From Bryoerythrophyllum caledonicum (taxonomy: Eukaryota > Streptophyta > Bryopsida > Pottiales > Pottiaceae), in the NCBI GenBank assembly GCA_963971425.1, contig OZ020524.1, positions 7,567,845 to 7,631,844 of the forward strand: a DNA stretch of 64,000 bases, written 5' to 3'. This document shows positions 49,192 to 59,620 of this stretch, piece by piece (position 1 is the stretch's first letter; every line of letters begins with the position of its first letter). Made by a program: the position numbers and the translations under genes. The notes beneath the pieces were generated by a model, which was not told the origin of the DNA, did no database searches, and saw nothing but the letters and a program-made list of their open reading frames with translations.

Positions 49192-51174
49192 ATGGCAGGA
49201 GCGGGAGATTGGGTTGCTAGGAAACTGAAGACCTCTAGTACCACCGCCGAAGCTCCCACCATACAAAAGGTGATGCCGGCCTACCCAACGGACGAGGAGG
49301 ACATCAAGATCCTGGCCAACTTCCTGGAGATTATGGGGTGCGTTAGCCTGATGCATATGGCCTAGGGGATCAAGGACAAGCACCTAGTTATGAAACTTAT
49401 GGATAGTCCGGGCAACTAGTTCGACGGCAGCCTCATAACACATCCGGAGCATTGGGCTGAGTCAAAATGGCAGTGGATCTACGACTTCCGGGACGGAAAA
49501 GTGTAGTCAGTAGAGCGAAAAGACAAACTGCAGGAGAGAGAATTCTACCGGAACGTCGATCCAAAGGACGACTACAACGGGAATGACCTCCGCGACCCCC
49601 ATGCCCGAGTGGTAGTAAGGTTTCTGAACCCCATCTTCGATCCGGAGAAGCCGAAGAGGGTGGTTTCCAAATGGACGTGCACATTTTTGAACGCCATGAG
49701 GGAAAAACTCTCGGTTGACTAGGCTGCTCTAATGAACGCCCTGATCAATCGGATGATCATGAACCTTCGGAAAGGGAAGAAGGCTGGAACATCGCTGCCC
49801 TCATACTTGATGCACTTATATGCCAAGCATGAGGTCCTCACCCCAACGGAACATGACGTTTATGAGGAGCTCCTGAACATTTAGGAGTATGAAGGACCGA
49901 AAGTTGAGTCCAAAGAAGATCAAGACATATCCAACTCTCCACCTCCTCCTCAAGCCGCCAATATCCAGAAGAGGAGTAGGTCAGTGATCAAGGAGCCGGA
50001 GCCAGAACCTGCCAGTCCAAGCAAGTTGGAAGAGGAGCACATTGATTTAGATCAGGGTCTTTCGGCAACAGCAACCAACCAGATATGTCCAACTGAGCTT
50101 CTAGAACTCATTCAGATCCTAGGATGGATATCATAGAGTTGCTGACTTAGGCGGCGCACTGGGTTGCTCTATTAAACCAAGCAAATGCAGACGGCAACGA
50201 GGTCATCAAGGATGTCCTGCACGACGTGGGAGTCAAAGAGATTGCGGACATCATCCCACGGCTAAAGGAGCTCCGGATTAATGAGATCCGAATGAAGGTG
50301 CTGGAAGACCAGCAGGCTCCACTCATCTAGGATCGGGCAAGACTCTCGGAGCAGTTCGATGAGGTAAAGGCAGCCTTGGCACTCGCGGAGGTAGTGCAGA
50401 AGGAGGCTAAAGAGCGGGCTGACGCTTTCGTCCGGGCACTAACGAAAGTCCGGACGGCACTAAGCTTTCCGGTTGACACGGTCAATAGGAGCCTCCTCTT
50501 TACGGAAGTTCTGGAGAAGTAGGGAAGGTGAACTATGGACAGATTATCCGGTTCTTCCTCGATCATGGCCGGAAGATGGAGCGGACTTGAGTGCAAATGT
50601 AGGAGCTGGTGAGGAACATGCTTCCGCAAAGACCAGCGACTCGAGAACCCAGACTATCGATAAAAATCCTATTCCAGTAAGAATCCCCACCCTTCCAGAT
50701 GTGATAGGGCTGTCCAGAAATCCAAGGAGTTCTGGGCAGCAGGGCGAGACGTTGGCAACTCCCGATCTTGCCTCCCCTATGAGTTGGAGCAAGATGCCCC
50801 TCTCAAGCACGGAAACGCTCAAGACGTGGAAGAACCTGCTTTCGGAGGGACTCTCGCAAGAGACTCCTTCGAACTTCTTACTCTCCTCAACATCACCTCT
50901 TGACGTTTGTTAGCGGTCATCCTCACCGATAATGGTGCAACCCATGGAGGCAACCTCAAGCCTCAACAAAAGTTTCTGGGACCTGATCGAAAGACAAATC
51001 CAAGCAACCGGAGAATTGGCACCTGTGCAATCTCCGGATGAACTACCGGCACCGGTTTCCGGATGTAGGTCAAAGCAGCCAAAGCCAACTAGAAAGGAAG
51101 TAGATGAGTCTCCTAGGCATAGGAGCCCTACGCGTAGGAGCGCTAGGCATAAGGGTGTTTCGAACACCTCCTAG
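49192..51174 (+). pseudogene. Family T coiled-coil protein, copy 4
   Basis: Starts ATG at 49192 (MAGAGDWVARKLK). Domain order as in copies 2 and 3: DEEDIKILANFLEIMGC, HPEHW, DPKDDYNGNDLRDPHARVVVRFLNPIFDP, core SLPSYLMHLYAKHEVL, Pro/Glu-rich linker, then a coiled coil (RLKELRINEIRMKVLEDQQ, EVVQKEAKERADAF). In-frame stops are at 49363, 49417, 49504, 49720 and 49882, and after a shift near 50125 at 50148, 50328 and 50520; all eight are TAG. Further shifts follow near 50525-50650. The tail frame 50640-51174, with a TAG at 50911, ends in an Arg/Ser-rich stretch (SPRHRSPTRRSARHKG). Function unknown; probably TE-borne. Confidence 0.7.
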
Positions 51175-52283
51175 TTTGACTTGGATTTGGAGTTAGGAAA
51201 TTTTATAAACTCCTTAGATTTAGATGACGATGAATCCAGGCTCAGATCCAAAATTTTCAGATCGGAATTATTGGACTTCTAGAAGTAGAATTCTAGGGCC
51301 TTTTTGCTGACAGGATAATATTTTCTGGATTTCTCGAGAATAAGGTAGAACCAAAATTGGAAACTTTACTTATACTGAGTGCATGATTTTTAAGAAACTC
51401 ATCATCTTGTTTTCTCTTGCTGAGAACGTTTCAATCTTCCATTGTATTCGCTATCTAGACCTTGTGATGTTGAATGTTTTCTTGTGAGGAACGGTCCTAT
51501 TGTGGTTTGTGATGAACGGTCCTATTGTGGTTTGTGATGAACGGTCCTATTGTGGTTTGTGATGTGGTGATTATGTTTTTGAAGGTGAGTGTTAAAGTGT
51601 TTGTACTTGAGGAAATCGATTGGGACTTGCATCATTAGAACGCGCGGAAGAGGTGAAGAAGAGTTTAGGGAGAGGCCTAATACTCTTTTGGGTTCGGAGG
51701 TAGCTAAGAGGGAAAGAGACGTATTGTAGAGGTGTGCCTGGTAATCTTTAGGGCACGGAAGCTCCGTGTGAACTCGGATTCCGGTTGAGGCCGGAATCTA
51801 CTCTACGATAGGAAAAAAGCCTGATGTGTATGCCTAGAAGGAATCCTCTTTGCAAACAGTAAAGCTCACTCGGTAGAACCACCATAGTACTCGCCGGAAT
51901 GTTGTTGTAGTTTGGACTCACATGTGCGTGACTGCATCCGGATAGCCATCCGGATGTTGTCAGAGTGTGGGGCCAACAGCAACAATCATCCACTGGGTAG
52001 CGGAGTAGGGAAAGTAGGTGTCTAGCCACTTTAAGTTATGAGGCACTGGCTGTCTACCACCTGTAAGTCACAAAAAAGTGGAGAATCCGGCCACTTACTC
52101 AAACATGATCAGTGGCCTTTCGGTCACTCGTTTAAACCGTTTGGAAGACTCTCTGAGGAGGAAAAGAGATAAATAAAACTCCCTTCCAGCTGTCCGGAAA
52201 TTAGTTCTGGAAGCTATTGCAAGAAGTCCGGAATCCGGAAAGATCCGGATGTTGAGCAAAAGAATGAGTAGGAGCTAACCTGT
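51175..52283 (+). repeat. Family T 3' region, copy shared with 58161-59240
   Basis: Collinear with 58450-59240 in the same orientation: GTGAGGAACGG, CGGTTGGGACTTGCAT-type text, GGGCACGGAAG.TCCGTGTGAAC, GCCATCCGGATGTTGT and GTGGCCTTTCGG/GTGGCACCCGG. It also has a 25-bp unit (GAACGGTCCTATTGTGG…) repeated three times at 51489-51563. It ends at the CCTGT target of S copy 2. Confidence 0.8.
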
Positions 52284-53201
52284 TGTAGTAGTAATATTTT
52301 CAATTTGATGATGTTTTCTTAGTTTTCACGTGAATAGCGGCTTATTATCAACTGGATATTCAAAGTAAATGGTAAAGTGAATCAATTGGATGAATGATGT
52401 AGTTTTGATAGTTAAGATAAGAAGAGGTTCGGTTGAGTAGTTAAGATTTAAAGAGGTGCAAAGACGTAACTACCTAGGACTATAAGATAGAGAATGAAGA
52501 AGAGAGAAAACACTGTTCACTTTGCACTTTAACAATAGATCTTCGAGTGATAGTCAACCCTTTGTTTCAAATCCAATTGATCACTCTCTCGATTGTAGAC
52601 TATTTCATATATTTTTAATGTTGTTATGTGGTTTTCATCGACTGGATTGCTATTATGTATGATATCAAGTCAATGATGTGATCTATTGGGTGCACATTGC
52701 GAGGCTGAATATGATTGCTGTGACTGAATATTGATGTTGTGATATCAAGTCGATGATATGTTTACATACTAACTGATTACGGGAGTCCGTGAATTGGAGG
52801 TGTAGAATGGGCAGTGGTTGAGTTACAAGAGGTAGAGGTCCAATAAATAGAGAGTCGTCTTGGGAAGTGACATCAAGTCGATTATGTAAGAAGTCCATGT
52901 GGTGTCGAGGTCTGTTCGGAGTTAGAGCCGTGACTATCTACTGGATTATAAGAAAAGTTAATCATAGAGGTGACGACCCCATGATAACTATGGCATAACT
53001 GATCATCAACTGGATGTGTATGCATGTGGACAGAGGACGTCACTATATGAGAAGATTCATAAAGTTGATAGACAGAGAGTAGCCATTATGAAATGTCGAT
53101 GATTAATTCAAATATATTCTATTTGATGGTAGTGTAGCTAACTAAGTTAAATAGAAGACTCATAATTAGAGATATGACTATAGCAACGACATCATATCGT
53201 A

Positions 53202-55211
53202 CAGTGGGGTACCAATCAAAATGTCGTTTTTGAATTCGCAGTGAGAAAAATTTCAATACTGCCAACTTTGAAAGCCTCTTGAAAGCTCAAAAATTGGTAT
53301 CTTATCATGAAATTTTTAACAAAGAATTATCTTTAAGTTAATTACATGTATGCTAAATTTCAAGGCCAAAAGATTCACCTAAAAAAAGTTATTCAAAATC
53401 TACCAACATTGGTAGCTCTGGAAATTGTTTCACTGCTGCCAGCCTCCCAAAGATTGATTTTTTTTTTTTTTTGCCATGAAATTCTTGGAACGAAAACCTC
53501 ATTATGTTAATAACATATGATAAAAATTTCAAGGTCAAAAGATTAATACAAAAAAAGAAATCCACAATCTACCAACATGTGTAGTTGTGGGAAACAATGG
53601 GGGAAACCATTTCATTGCTACCAACTTTGACACCCTCCCAACGGTTGAGAAATTGTCTATTTACCATGAAATTTTTGGCACAACATGATCTTTATGATAA
53701 CAACATTCATGCAAAATTTCAAGGTCAAAAAATTTATACAAAAAAAATATTTACAATCTACCAACGTGTATGTCCTCCATTTGCCTCAATCACAGATGTA
53801 ACCTAGAGGGCATAGAATGACATAGTTGAAGGAGCTTTGTACCATTGATTAACCTCCACTCTCTTTCAATAACCACCTTCAAGTCATCTAAATTTTTTGG
53901 ACATATTGGGCCATGTTGCACAGCATCTTTCAAAATCTTCCAAAGGTTCTCAATTGGATTGAGATCGGGAGAATTTGCAGGCCAATCGAGCTTCTCTAAA
54001 AGGTGTGTTTGTCTCCATTCTTCACATACTTTGCTACAATGGACAGGTGCGCCATCTTCCATGAGCAATCCCTGTGGCACTCTACTGATAAAATGAAGCA
54101 ACTCGACATTGTAGACCACTTCAACAAAATCCTTAGCAAAACGTCTATCTTTGGGCATAAAAACAAGTTGTGACTTTTGCCCTCCAGCAAATGCATCCCA
54201 AATCATCAAAGAAGTTCTCCCACTCTTAAAAGTTGGAACTATACAACTTGATGAATAGCGCTCATATGCATTTCTCCAAACATGAACTTGTTTAGAATTT
54301 TTTCCAACTTCAAAGGTAGACTCATCTGTCCAAACAACTCTCTCCCATTCTTTTATAGTCCATCCACAATAATTTTGAGCAAATTCCAATTGTTTAGACA
54401 TGTGACGATGTGTCAAAAAAGGTTTTTCAACAACAATTTGACTAAAAATGCCACTCTCATGTAAGGCCCTTCGAATAGTCGATCTAGACACTTGAGTAGA
54501 ACATGTATTAGTGATCTTAGAGAGTGTCGAGCGACGATGAGTTTTTGAGACATGTATAATACCACGGACATCTCTATCACTAAGCTTTTTAGCATGACTT
54601 CAACAATTCAACGTCTTTAATAAAAAGGTATCTCACAACTACACACATTGGTAGATTATAAATGATTTTTTTTTGTATAAATTTTTTGACCTTGAAATTT
54701 TGCATGAATGTTGTTATCATAAAGATCATGTTGTGCCAAAAATTTCATGGTAAATAGACAATTTCTCAACCGTTGGGAGGGTGTCAAAGTTGGTAGCAAT
54801 GAAATGGTTTCCCCCATTGTTTCCCACAACTACACATGTTGGTAGATTGTGGGTTTCTTTTTTTGTATTAATCTTTTGACCTTGAAATTTTTATCATATG
54901 TTATTAACATAATGAGGTTTTTGTTCCAAGAATTTCATGGCAAAAAAAAAAAAAATCAATCTTTGGGAGGCTGGCAGTAGTGAAACAATTTCCACAGCTA
55001 CCAATGTTGGTAGATTTTGAATAACTTTTTGTAGGTGAATCTTTTGGCCTTGAAATTTAGCATACATGTAATTAACTTAAAGATAATTCTTTGGTAAAAA
55101 TTTCGTGGAAAAATACCAATTTTTGAGCTCTCAGGAGGCTTTCAAAGTTGGTAGTACTGAAATTTTTCTCACTGCGAATTCAAAAACGACATTTTGATTG
55201 GTATCCCACTG
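53202..55211 (-). mobile_element. Tc1/mariner element with about 570-bp inverted repeats
   Basis: 2010 bp flanked by TA (53200-53201, 55212-55213). Ends are CAGTGGGGTACCAATCAAAA at the left, inverted at the right as TTGATTGGTATCCCACTG. The inverted repeats run about 53202-53773 and 54637-55211. Each is built of three diverged subrepeats of about 170-190 bp, marked by AATCTACCAAC (53397, 53566, 53755), ATTTCAAGG(T/C)CAAAA and CATGAAATT. Only about 860 bp between them carries the transposase. It sits inside S copy 2. Confidence 0.9.
53770..54599 (-). pseudogene. Tc1-like DD34E transposase, N-terminally short and frameshifted
   Basis: The frame is open from 54599 to a stop at 53790 (about 269 codons) without an ATG at its start. 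It has a helix-turn-helix region (KKLSDRDVRGII … VSRSTIRRALHESG), then WTDESTF (first Asp), MEDGAPVH (second Asp) and DLNPIENLWK (Glu), with exactly 34 residues between the second Asp and the Glu: DD34E, the Tc1 signature. The usual C-terminal end appears in another frame (VIEANGGHTRW then TAG at about 53768-53803), so a 1-bp indel near 53805 truncates it. The first of the two usual DNA-binding helices is missing. The enzyme would cut at the TIR ends and insert at TA; this copy looks inactive. Confidence 0.9.
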
Positions 55212-55556
55212 TACATCATTGTAATCAGTAAGGAATTGATCACCCTTTATTGAGTAGATGATATCAATGTGAATTATGAGTTGAAATCATGGGTGTGAGT
55301 TGACAAAAAGAGAAGTCTGTATTGTGTGGTTCATGCATTCTACATACGTAGAGACATCAAAGAAGGATGATAAACACTGACGTGAGGGCGGAGGTGTAAG
55401 AGTTAAGCGGGAGATTGCATGAGATAAGCTGCAAACTCTAAATTTTGTTCACATTATAAGGATTAAAGGTCAATGAATCCACAAGTACATTTACTATCAA
55501 TTTGATCACAATTACTATCTATTGGATCACGGTTACAATCTATTTGACTGGGTTAA

Positions 55557-56364
55557 CCCCTAAAGGACCAAAGTCCCCTCGGGGGACATTTTGAGTTTGG
55601 GTAAGGTACCACGTTCTCAATTCTAGGCATTATTTTCTGAGATTTTTTATTGAATGGACAACTTTTGATTAGCTTTGCGTAGACACAAATTTCATAGAAT
55701 TCCGACTTACGGTTCAAAAGTTACAATTTATTTTCACTTACATGTACAAATAGTGTAGCAGTTTAGTGTGACATATCAAAAATATTGTCACTAAACATTA
55801 ATAACTTCTAAATTCAATAGAAATTTGAGGTTTTGTCCATTTAAAAGAAAGAAAATGTCAATTCGGAAAGGACATTGAGATCTTTGCATTTACCATACGG
55901 ATTTGTAAATTTCAAAAATTTGAAAAAGATATGATATATGCAAAATATAAAGTGTATTGTTGATTCTCAACACATAGTTGCATTGCAGGATTTTTTAGGA
56001 CATCTTCTACAACTCTTCTACTTCTAAAATTTGGTTCACATGTGCCTAACATGATCCTTTTCAAGTTAACTCAATAAATTCACGGCCTGTAGTGCAAAAA
56101 GTTGCTATAGAAGGTGGTCGAAGTTTGTTGAAGGTGTTTAGTATGACCTCAAAAAGAGATTATGTCTCACTTCAAAGGCTGATATCTTTCACTCTGTGCA
56201 ATCAAATCTACCAAAATTCTCACCACACACTCTCATACAACTCTAGTACAAGATCCTATGGTTAAATTTTCAAAAAAAACATTTTGTATCATTTTGTGTT
56301 GAATGCGCTGAAAATGGCAGTTTTGGAGTGATTTTGAGGGGGAAATGTCTTGGTCCTTTAGGGG
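55557..56364. mobile_element. TTAA-flanked non-autonomous element (piggyBac-like MITE), copy 1
   Basis: 808 bp bounded by TTAA at 55553-55556 and 56365-56368. Ends are CCCCTAAAGGACCAA and the complement TTGGTCCTTTAGGGG. TTAA duplication plus C-rich ends fits piggyBac; no transposase is present. An inverted diverged copy is at 61378-62170. Confidence 0.75.
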
Positions 56365-56569
56365 TTAAGAGTCATACCTTGTCTTAATAATATTATAAAG
56401 AACATATCCTGGAATAATTTAAAAGTAAATCCAATTACTTAACACATGTGACCTTAAAGCTATATTCCACACTATCGAAAAGATCCATTCACGAATAAAA
56501 TCGGTAAACTTGAGTTGTTTGGGTTGTTTTGGTATTTGGTTGAAATTCCTATATTACACCTGTAAAGTA

Positions 56570-57430
56570 GTGTTTGGTAGTTTTAGTTTTTATAGTATAT
56601 TCAAAAAGGAACAATAGGCCTCTGTGGAAACAACACCGGAGCGGTTTACTTTGGAAGCCTTTAATGACAATTGAGTGCCTTCCGGAGGAATATTCACCCG
56701 ACAACTTGCAACAAAGCTCGTGGTTCCTCATAGAATTGAAAAAAATAGGGATTGGTCCATCCATCCCTTTGGATCCGTTCGGTAACAAACACCGGGAACA
56801 TTGTCCTCTAAACCGCGGATAGGATAATTACCACTAGGGCTAGTAAAAATTAACATAGGCGCTTCAATAATGGCCTTGGGGCCTCTTGAAATTCTAATAA
56901 CCATTGTCATAGCTTCTCCATTGGCAACAACATTGGGTTACTTTACAATAATATCACCACAAAAATCTAAAGTTTTACCGTTGTCCTTGTTAATTACAAA
57001 GTGCTTCTCATCCATGTTTTCTATTAGGTTCTCATCAAAATGACCGGATTGGAATCTTCAATGTAAAACACCTAAATAAAATGCCGTGTTCATTTCAATT
57101 TGGGCCTCTTTTTGTGGTCTACAAGTTAAACGACCTATTTGAGTTAATAGAACAACGTTGTGGGCATTCATGAAATGGTAAACCCACGTACCAGTGTTTT
57201 TATGTGTTAAAAGGACATTGTTCTTAGGGTCAGCAGATTGGGCGTTATACGCAGAATCAACCACTATATGGATATTAGATAGGGCAAGTTCTTTGAGTTG
57301 GATCGGAGAGAAGTTTATCCCAGAGTTGCGGCAAACTTCAAAATACCGCAGCAATCGAAGCTGTAGCCATTGTACCCAATCCAAACGATGGAGGCCTCAA
57401 CCGCTGCTCGCTTTGTTGAGTATCCGTTTC
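56570..57430 (-). pseudogene. pogo/Tigger-like DDE transposase fragment
   Basis: The minus strand reads MDWVQWLQLRLLRYFEVC…, then after a frame break near 57058 DENLIENMDEKHFVINKDNGKTLDF, GEAMTMVIRIS, YPIRGLEDNVPGVCYRTDPKGWMD and, after a further shift, EEPRALLQ. NMDE holds the first catalytic Asp; the PKGWMD and EPRA blocks are typical of the DDE region of pogo/jerky-like transposases as I know them. The second Asp region and C terminus are missing. Stops at about 56955 and 56735 add to the damage. The last about 150 bp recur at 59480-59620. It adjoins the family T 3' region. Confidence 0.65.
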
Positions 57431-57683
57431 CTCTTGCCCATGGTGTTGCGGGTTATTTAAATAGCCTCCATTGATGAATCATCATCACGTGGGAGCAGTG
57501 TGTCTCGCATAGCCACCAATGGGTCGCTCTCACAAGGTTGGTTTGGTGTTGGGTGTGGGAATCCGTTACCACATAGTTCCGGATATAGCCTTAAAATCCG
57601 GCTAGATATAAAATTTAATAAAAGATTAGTAAATAGAATATTATAGTAAGACGCAAATAGGTAGAAATAAGAAATAAGGAATC

Positions 57684-58160
57684 ATGGTCCAACCGGAATC
57701 CTTAAACAGTGCTATTAGAATACTTAGTATTAGTGCGGACGTCCGGAGAAATCCGGACTATTTCAGGGGTGATCCGGATTCCGGAACTGTCATCATGAAA
57801 CAGACCTCATCCGGCGGCCGTTTGTTCCTCAGGACAACTCTAAGAGGAGATTCTCATGTAGGAAACCCCTTCGGTGTTCTGGCGCTTATCTACACCGCCA
57901 TCAATTATCCTCCGGAGGTCGACTTCCCCAGCCTGGAGAGGGTGTATCGAGGAGGTTGTCAGTCCGACAGGGAGCTTCCGGAACCTATGGGAAAGCAGAT
58001 CTGGTCGGCAGGAAGGTCGGCAGTAACACCACCAGCAGAAGAATCTCCGGCAGCGATTTCGTGATCCGGAACTCAGCAGCCGGAGGAGACTTCGGAGAAG
58101 ACAGACGCCGGGAAGAAGATAGAGGAATCACCTAGGCGTAGGAATAAGAAGACACCATAG
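57684..58160 (+). pseudogene. Family T-associated ORF, truncated copy 5
   Basis: A frame from ATG at 57684 (MVQPESLNSAIRIL) to a stop at 58064, readable in the same frame to about 58160 with an Arg-rich end (EESPRRRNKKTP). The end matches the Arg/Ser tail of copy 4 (DESPRHRSPTRR) at the DNA level (CCTAGGC(A/G)TAGGA), and what follows is the shared 3' region. The core H-x-Y-x-x-H domain is absent, so this is a 5'-truncated or rearranged copy. Function unknown. Confidence 0.5.
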
Positions 58161-59479
58161 TTGGGAATAGCATTAGAAAATCCCTAGTCCCTTTTGAATT
58201 AGTAGCGATTAATGATGGGGCTCAGAATTGCACCCGGCTACTAACAAAGGAGACTAAAGGAGGGTTTGCATCTGGAAAGCATTTCCGGACTTCAAGGAAT
58301 TTCCGGAATTTAGGGATTTCCGGAATTCAGGGAATTCCGGATTTCCGGAAGCCGGAAGCCGGAAGCCGGAAGCCGGAAACCGGAAGCCGAAATCCGGATC
58401 TCAGATCCATAAATTTCGGATCTGAGATTTGAAATCCGGATTTTCAGGGATAAGATCTTTTAGGATTAGATTTTCCGGATTCCTTGCAGATAAGATGGAG
58501 TTGAGGTTAGGAACTTAGTTAGTACTTAAAGGATGAGTCTTGGGAGGCTCATCATTTTGTTTCCTCTAGCTGAAAACATCTTAGCCTTTGAATATATTTC
58601 TCTATATCCTAGTGTTGAGCGTTTTTGTGAGGAACGGATCCACTACAATTTGTGTTGTTGTGGATAGGTTCTGTCATAGTGAGTGATATTGTGTTTGTAA
58701 CTTGAGGTAACCGGTTGGGACTTGCATTAGGAGAGCGCCCGGGAGAGCTGGAGACGTATTGCAGAGGTCTTCCTGGTAGTCTCCAGGGTCCGGAAGAAGC
58801 GAGGAGGGGAAGAGAGTTATTCCAGAGGTGTTCCTGGTAGTCTCTAGGGCACGGAAGATCCGTGTGAACCCGGATTCCAGTTGAGGCTGGAGTTTACCCC
58901 CAACTGGAATCCGGATAGGAAAAAGCTTGATGTGTATGTCTAGAAGGAGTCCTCGTTGCAAACCGTAATACTCACTCGGTAGAATCACGATAGCACTTGC
59001 CGGAATGTCGTTGTAGTCTAGACTTATCTCCGCGTGACCGCGTCCGGATGGCCATCCGGATGTTGTGAGAGTGTGGGTCTAGCAGCAGCAATCAACCACC
59101 GGTTAGCGGAATAGGGAGAGTGGGTGTCCAACCACTATAAGTTTCGGGGCAGTGGGTGTCTGGCCACTTTAAGTCACAAGACAGTGGGAAATCCGGCCAC
59201 TTACACAAAACAGGATCAGTGGCACCCGGCCACTAGCTTAAAAACTCCAGAAGAGGCTCCGTCAGAAGTTATCCGGAATTCGGAAGGATCCAGAATCTAT
59301 TATTAGAAGCCGAAATCTAGAAGGATCCGGAATCTATTATTAGAATCCAGAATCCGGAAGGATTTGGAAACTATTATTAGAATCCGGAATCCGGAAGGAT
59401 CCGGAAACTATTATTAGAATCTGAAATCCGGAGGGATCCAGAAACTATTGTGAGGATCCGGTGGATTGGTACTTAGTGT
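58161..59479 (+). repeat. Family T 3' region, copy 2, with TCCGGA repeats
   Basis: Collinear with 51175-52200 as described there. It adds short tandem repeats: CCGGAAGC heptamers at about 58340-58395, and about 30-bp units of AATCCGGAAGGATCCGGAAA with CTATTATTAG at about 59280-59450. The S insertion found in the other copy is absent here. Confidence 0.8.
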
Positions 59480-59620
59480 TTGGAGATTGTTTAGTGATTC
59501 TAGAAGAAACAGTAGGTCTCTATGGGAACGAACTGGGAGCGGTTTACTTTGGAAGTACTTAGTGACGATTGAGTGCATTCCGGAGGAATACTGACTCTAC
59601 AAACTGCAACATTGGGCTTG
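59480..59620 (-). repeat. Second copy of the pogo-like fragment end
   Basis: GGAGCGGTTTACTTTGGAAG and TGAGTGC(A/C)TTCCGGAGGAATA match 56630-56700 in the same orientation. The reading frame is not resolvable. Confidence 0.6.

Larger units (their letters stand above)
52284..56558 (+). mobile_element. Solo LTR, family S, copy 2 (contains two younger insertions)
   Basis: Starts TGTAGTAG, ends CTATATTACA, and is flanked by an exact 5-bp duplication CCTGT (52279-52283, 56559-56563). Subtracting the mariner (53202-55211) and the TTAA element (55557-56364) with their target duplications leaves about 1450 bp, matching S copy 1. The TATA-like TATAAGATAG at 52481 is conserved. ATCAACTGGAT and variants recur at about 52348, 52384, 52638 and 52990. 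Confidence 0.8.

Noticed and set aside
49192..51174. Alternative genetic code with UAG as a sense codon
   Set aside because: Neighbouring copia and MULE frames carry mixed TAA, TAG and TGA stops, copy 4 also has frameshifts, and CHG-type deamination explains the TAG excess more simply.
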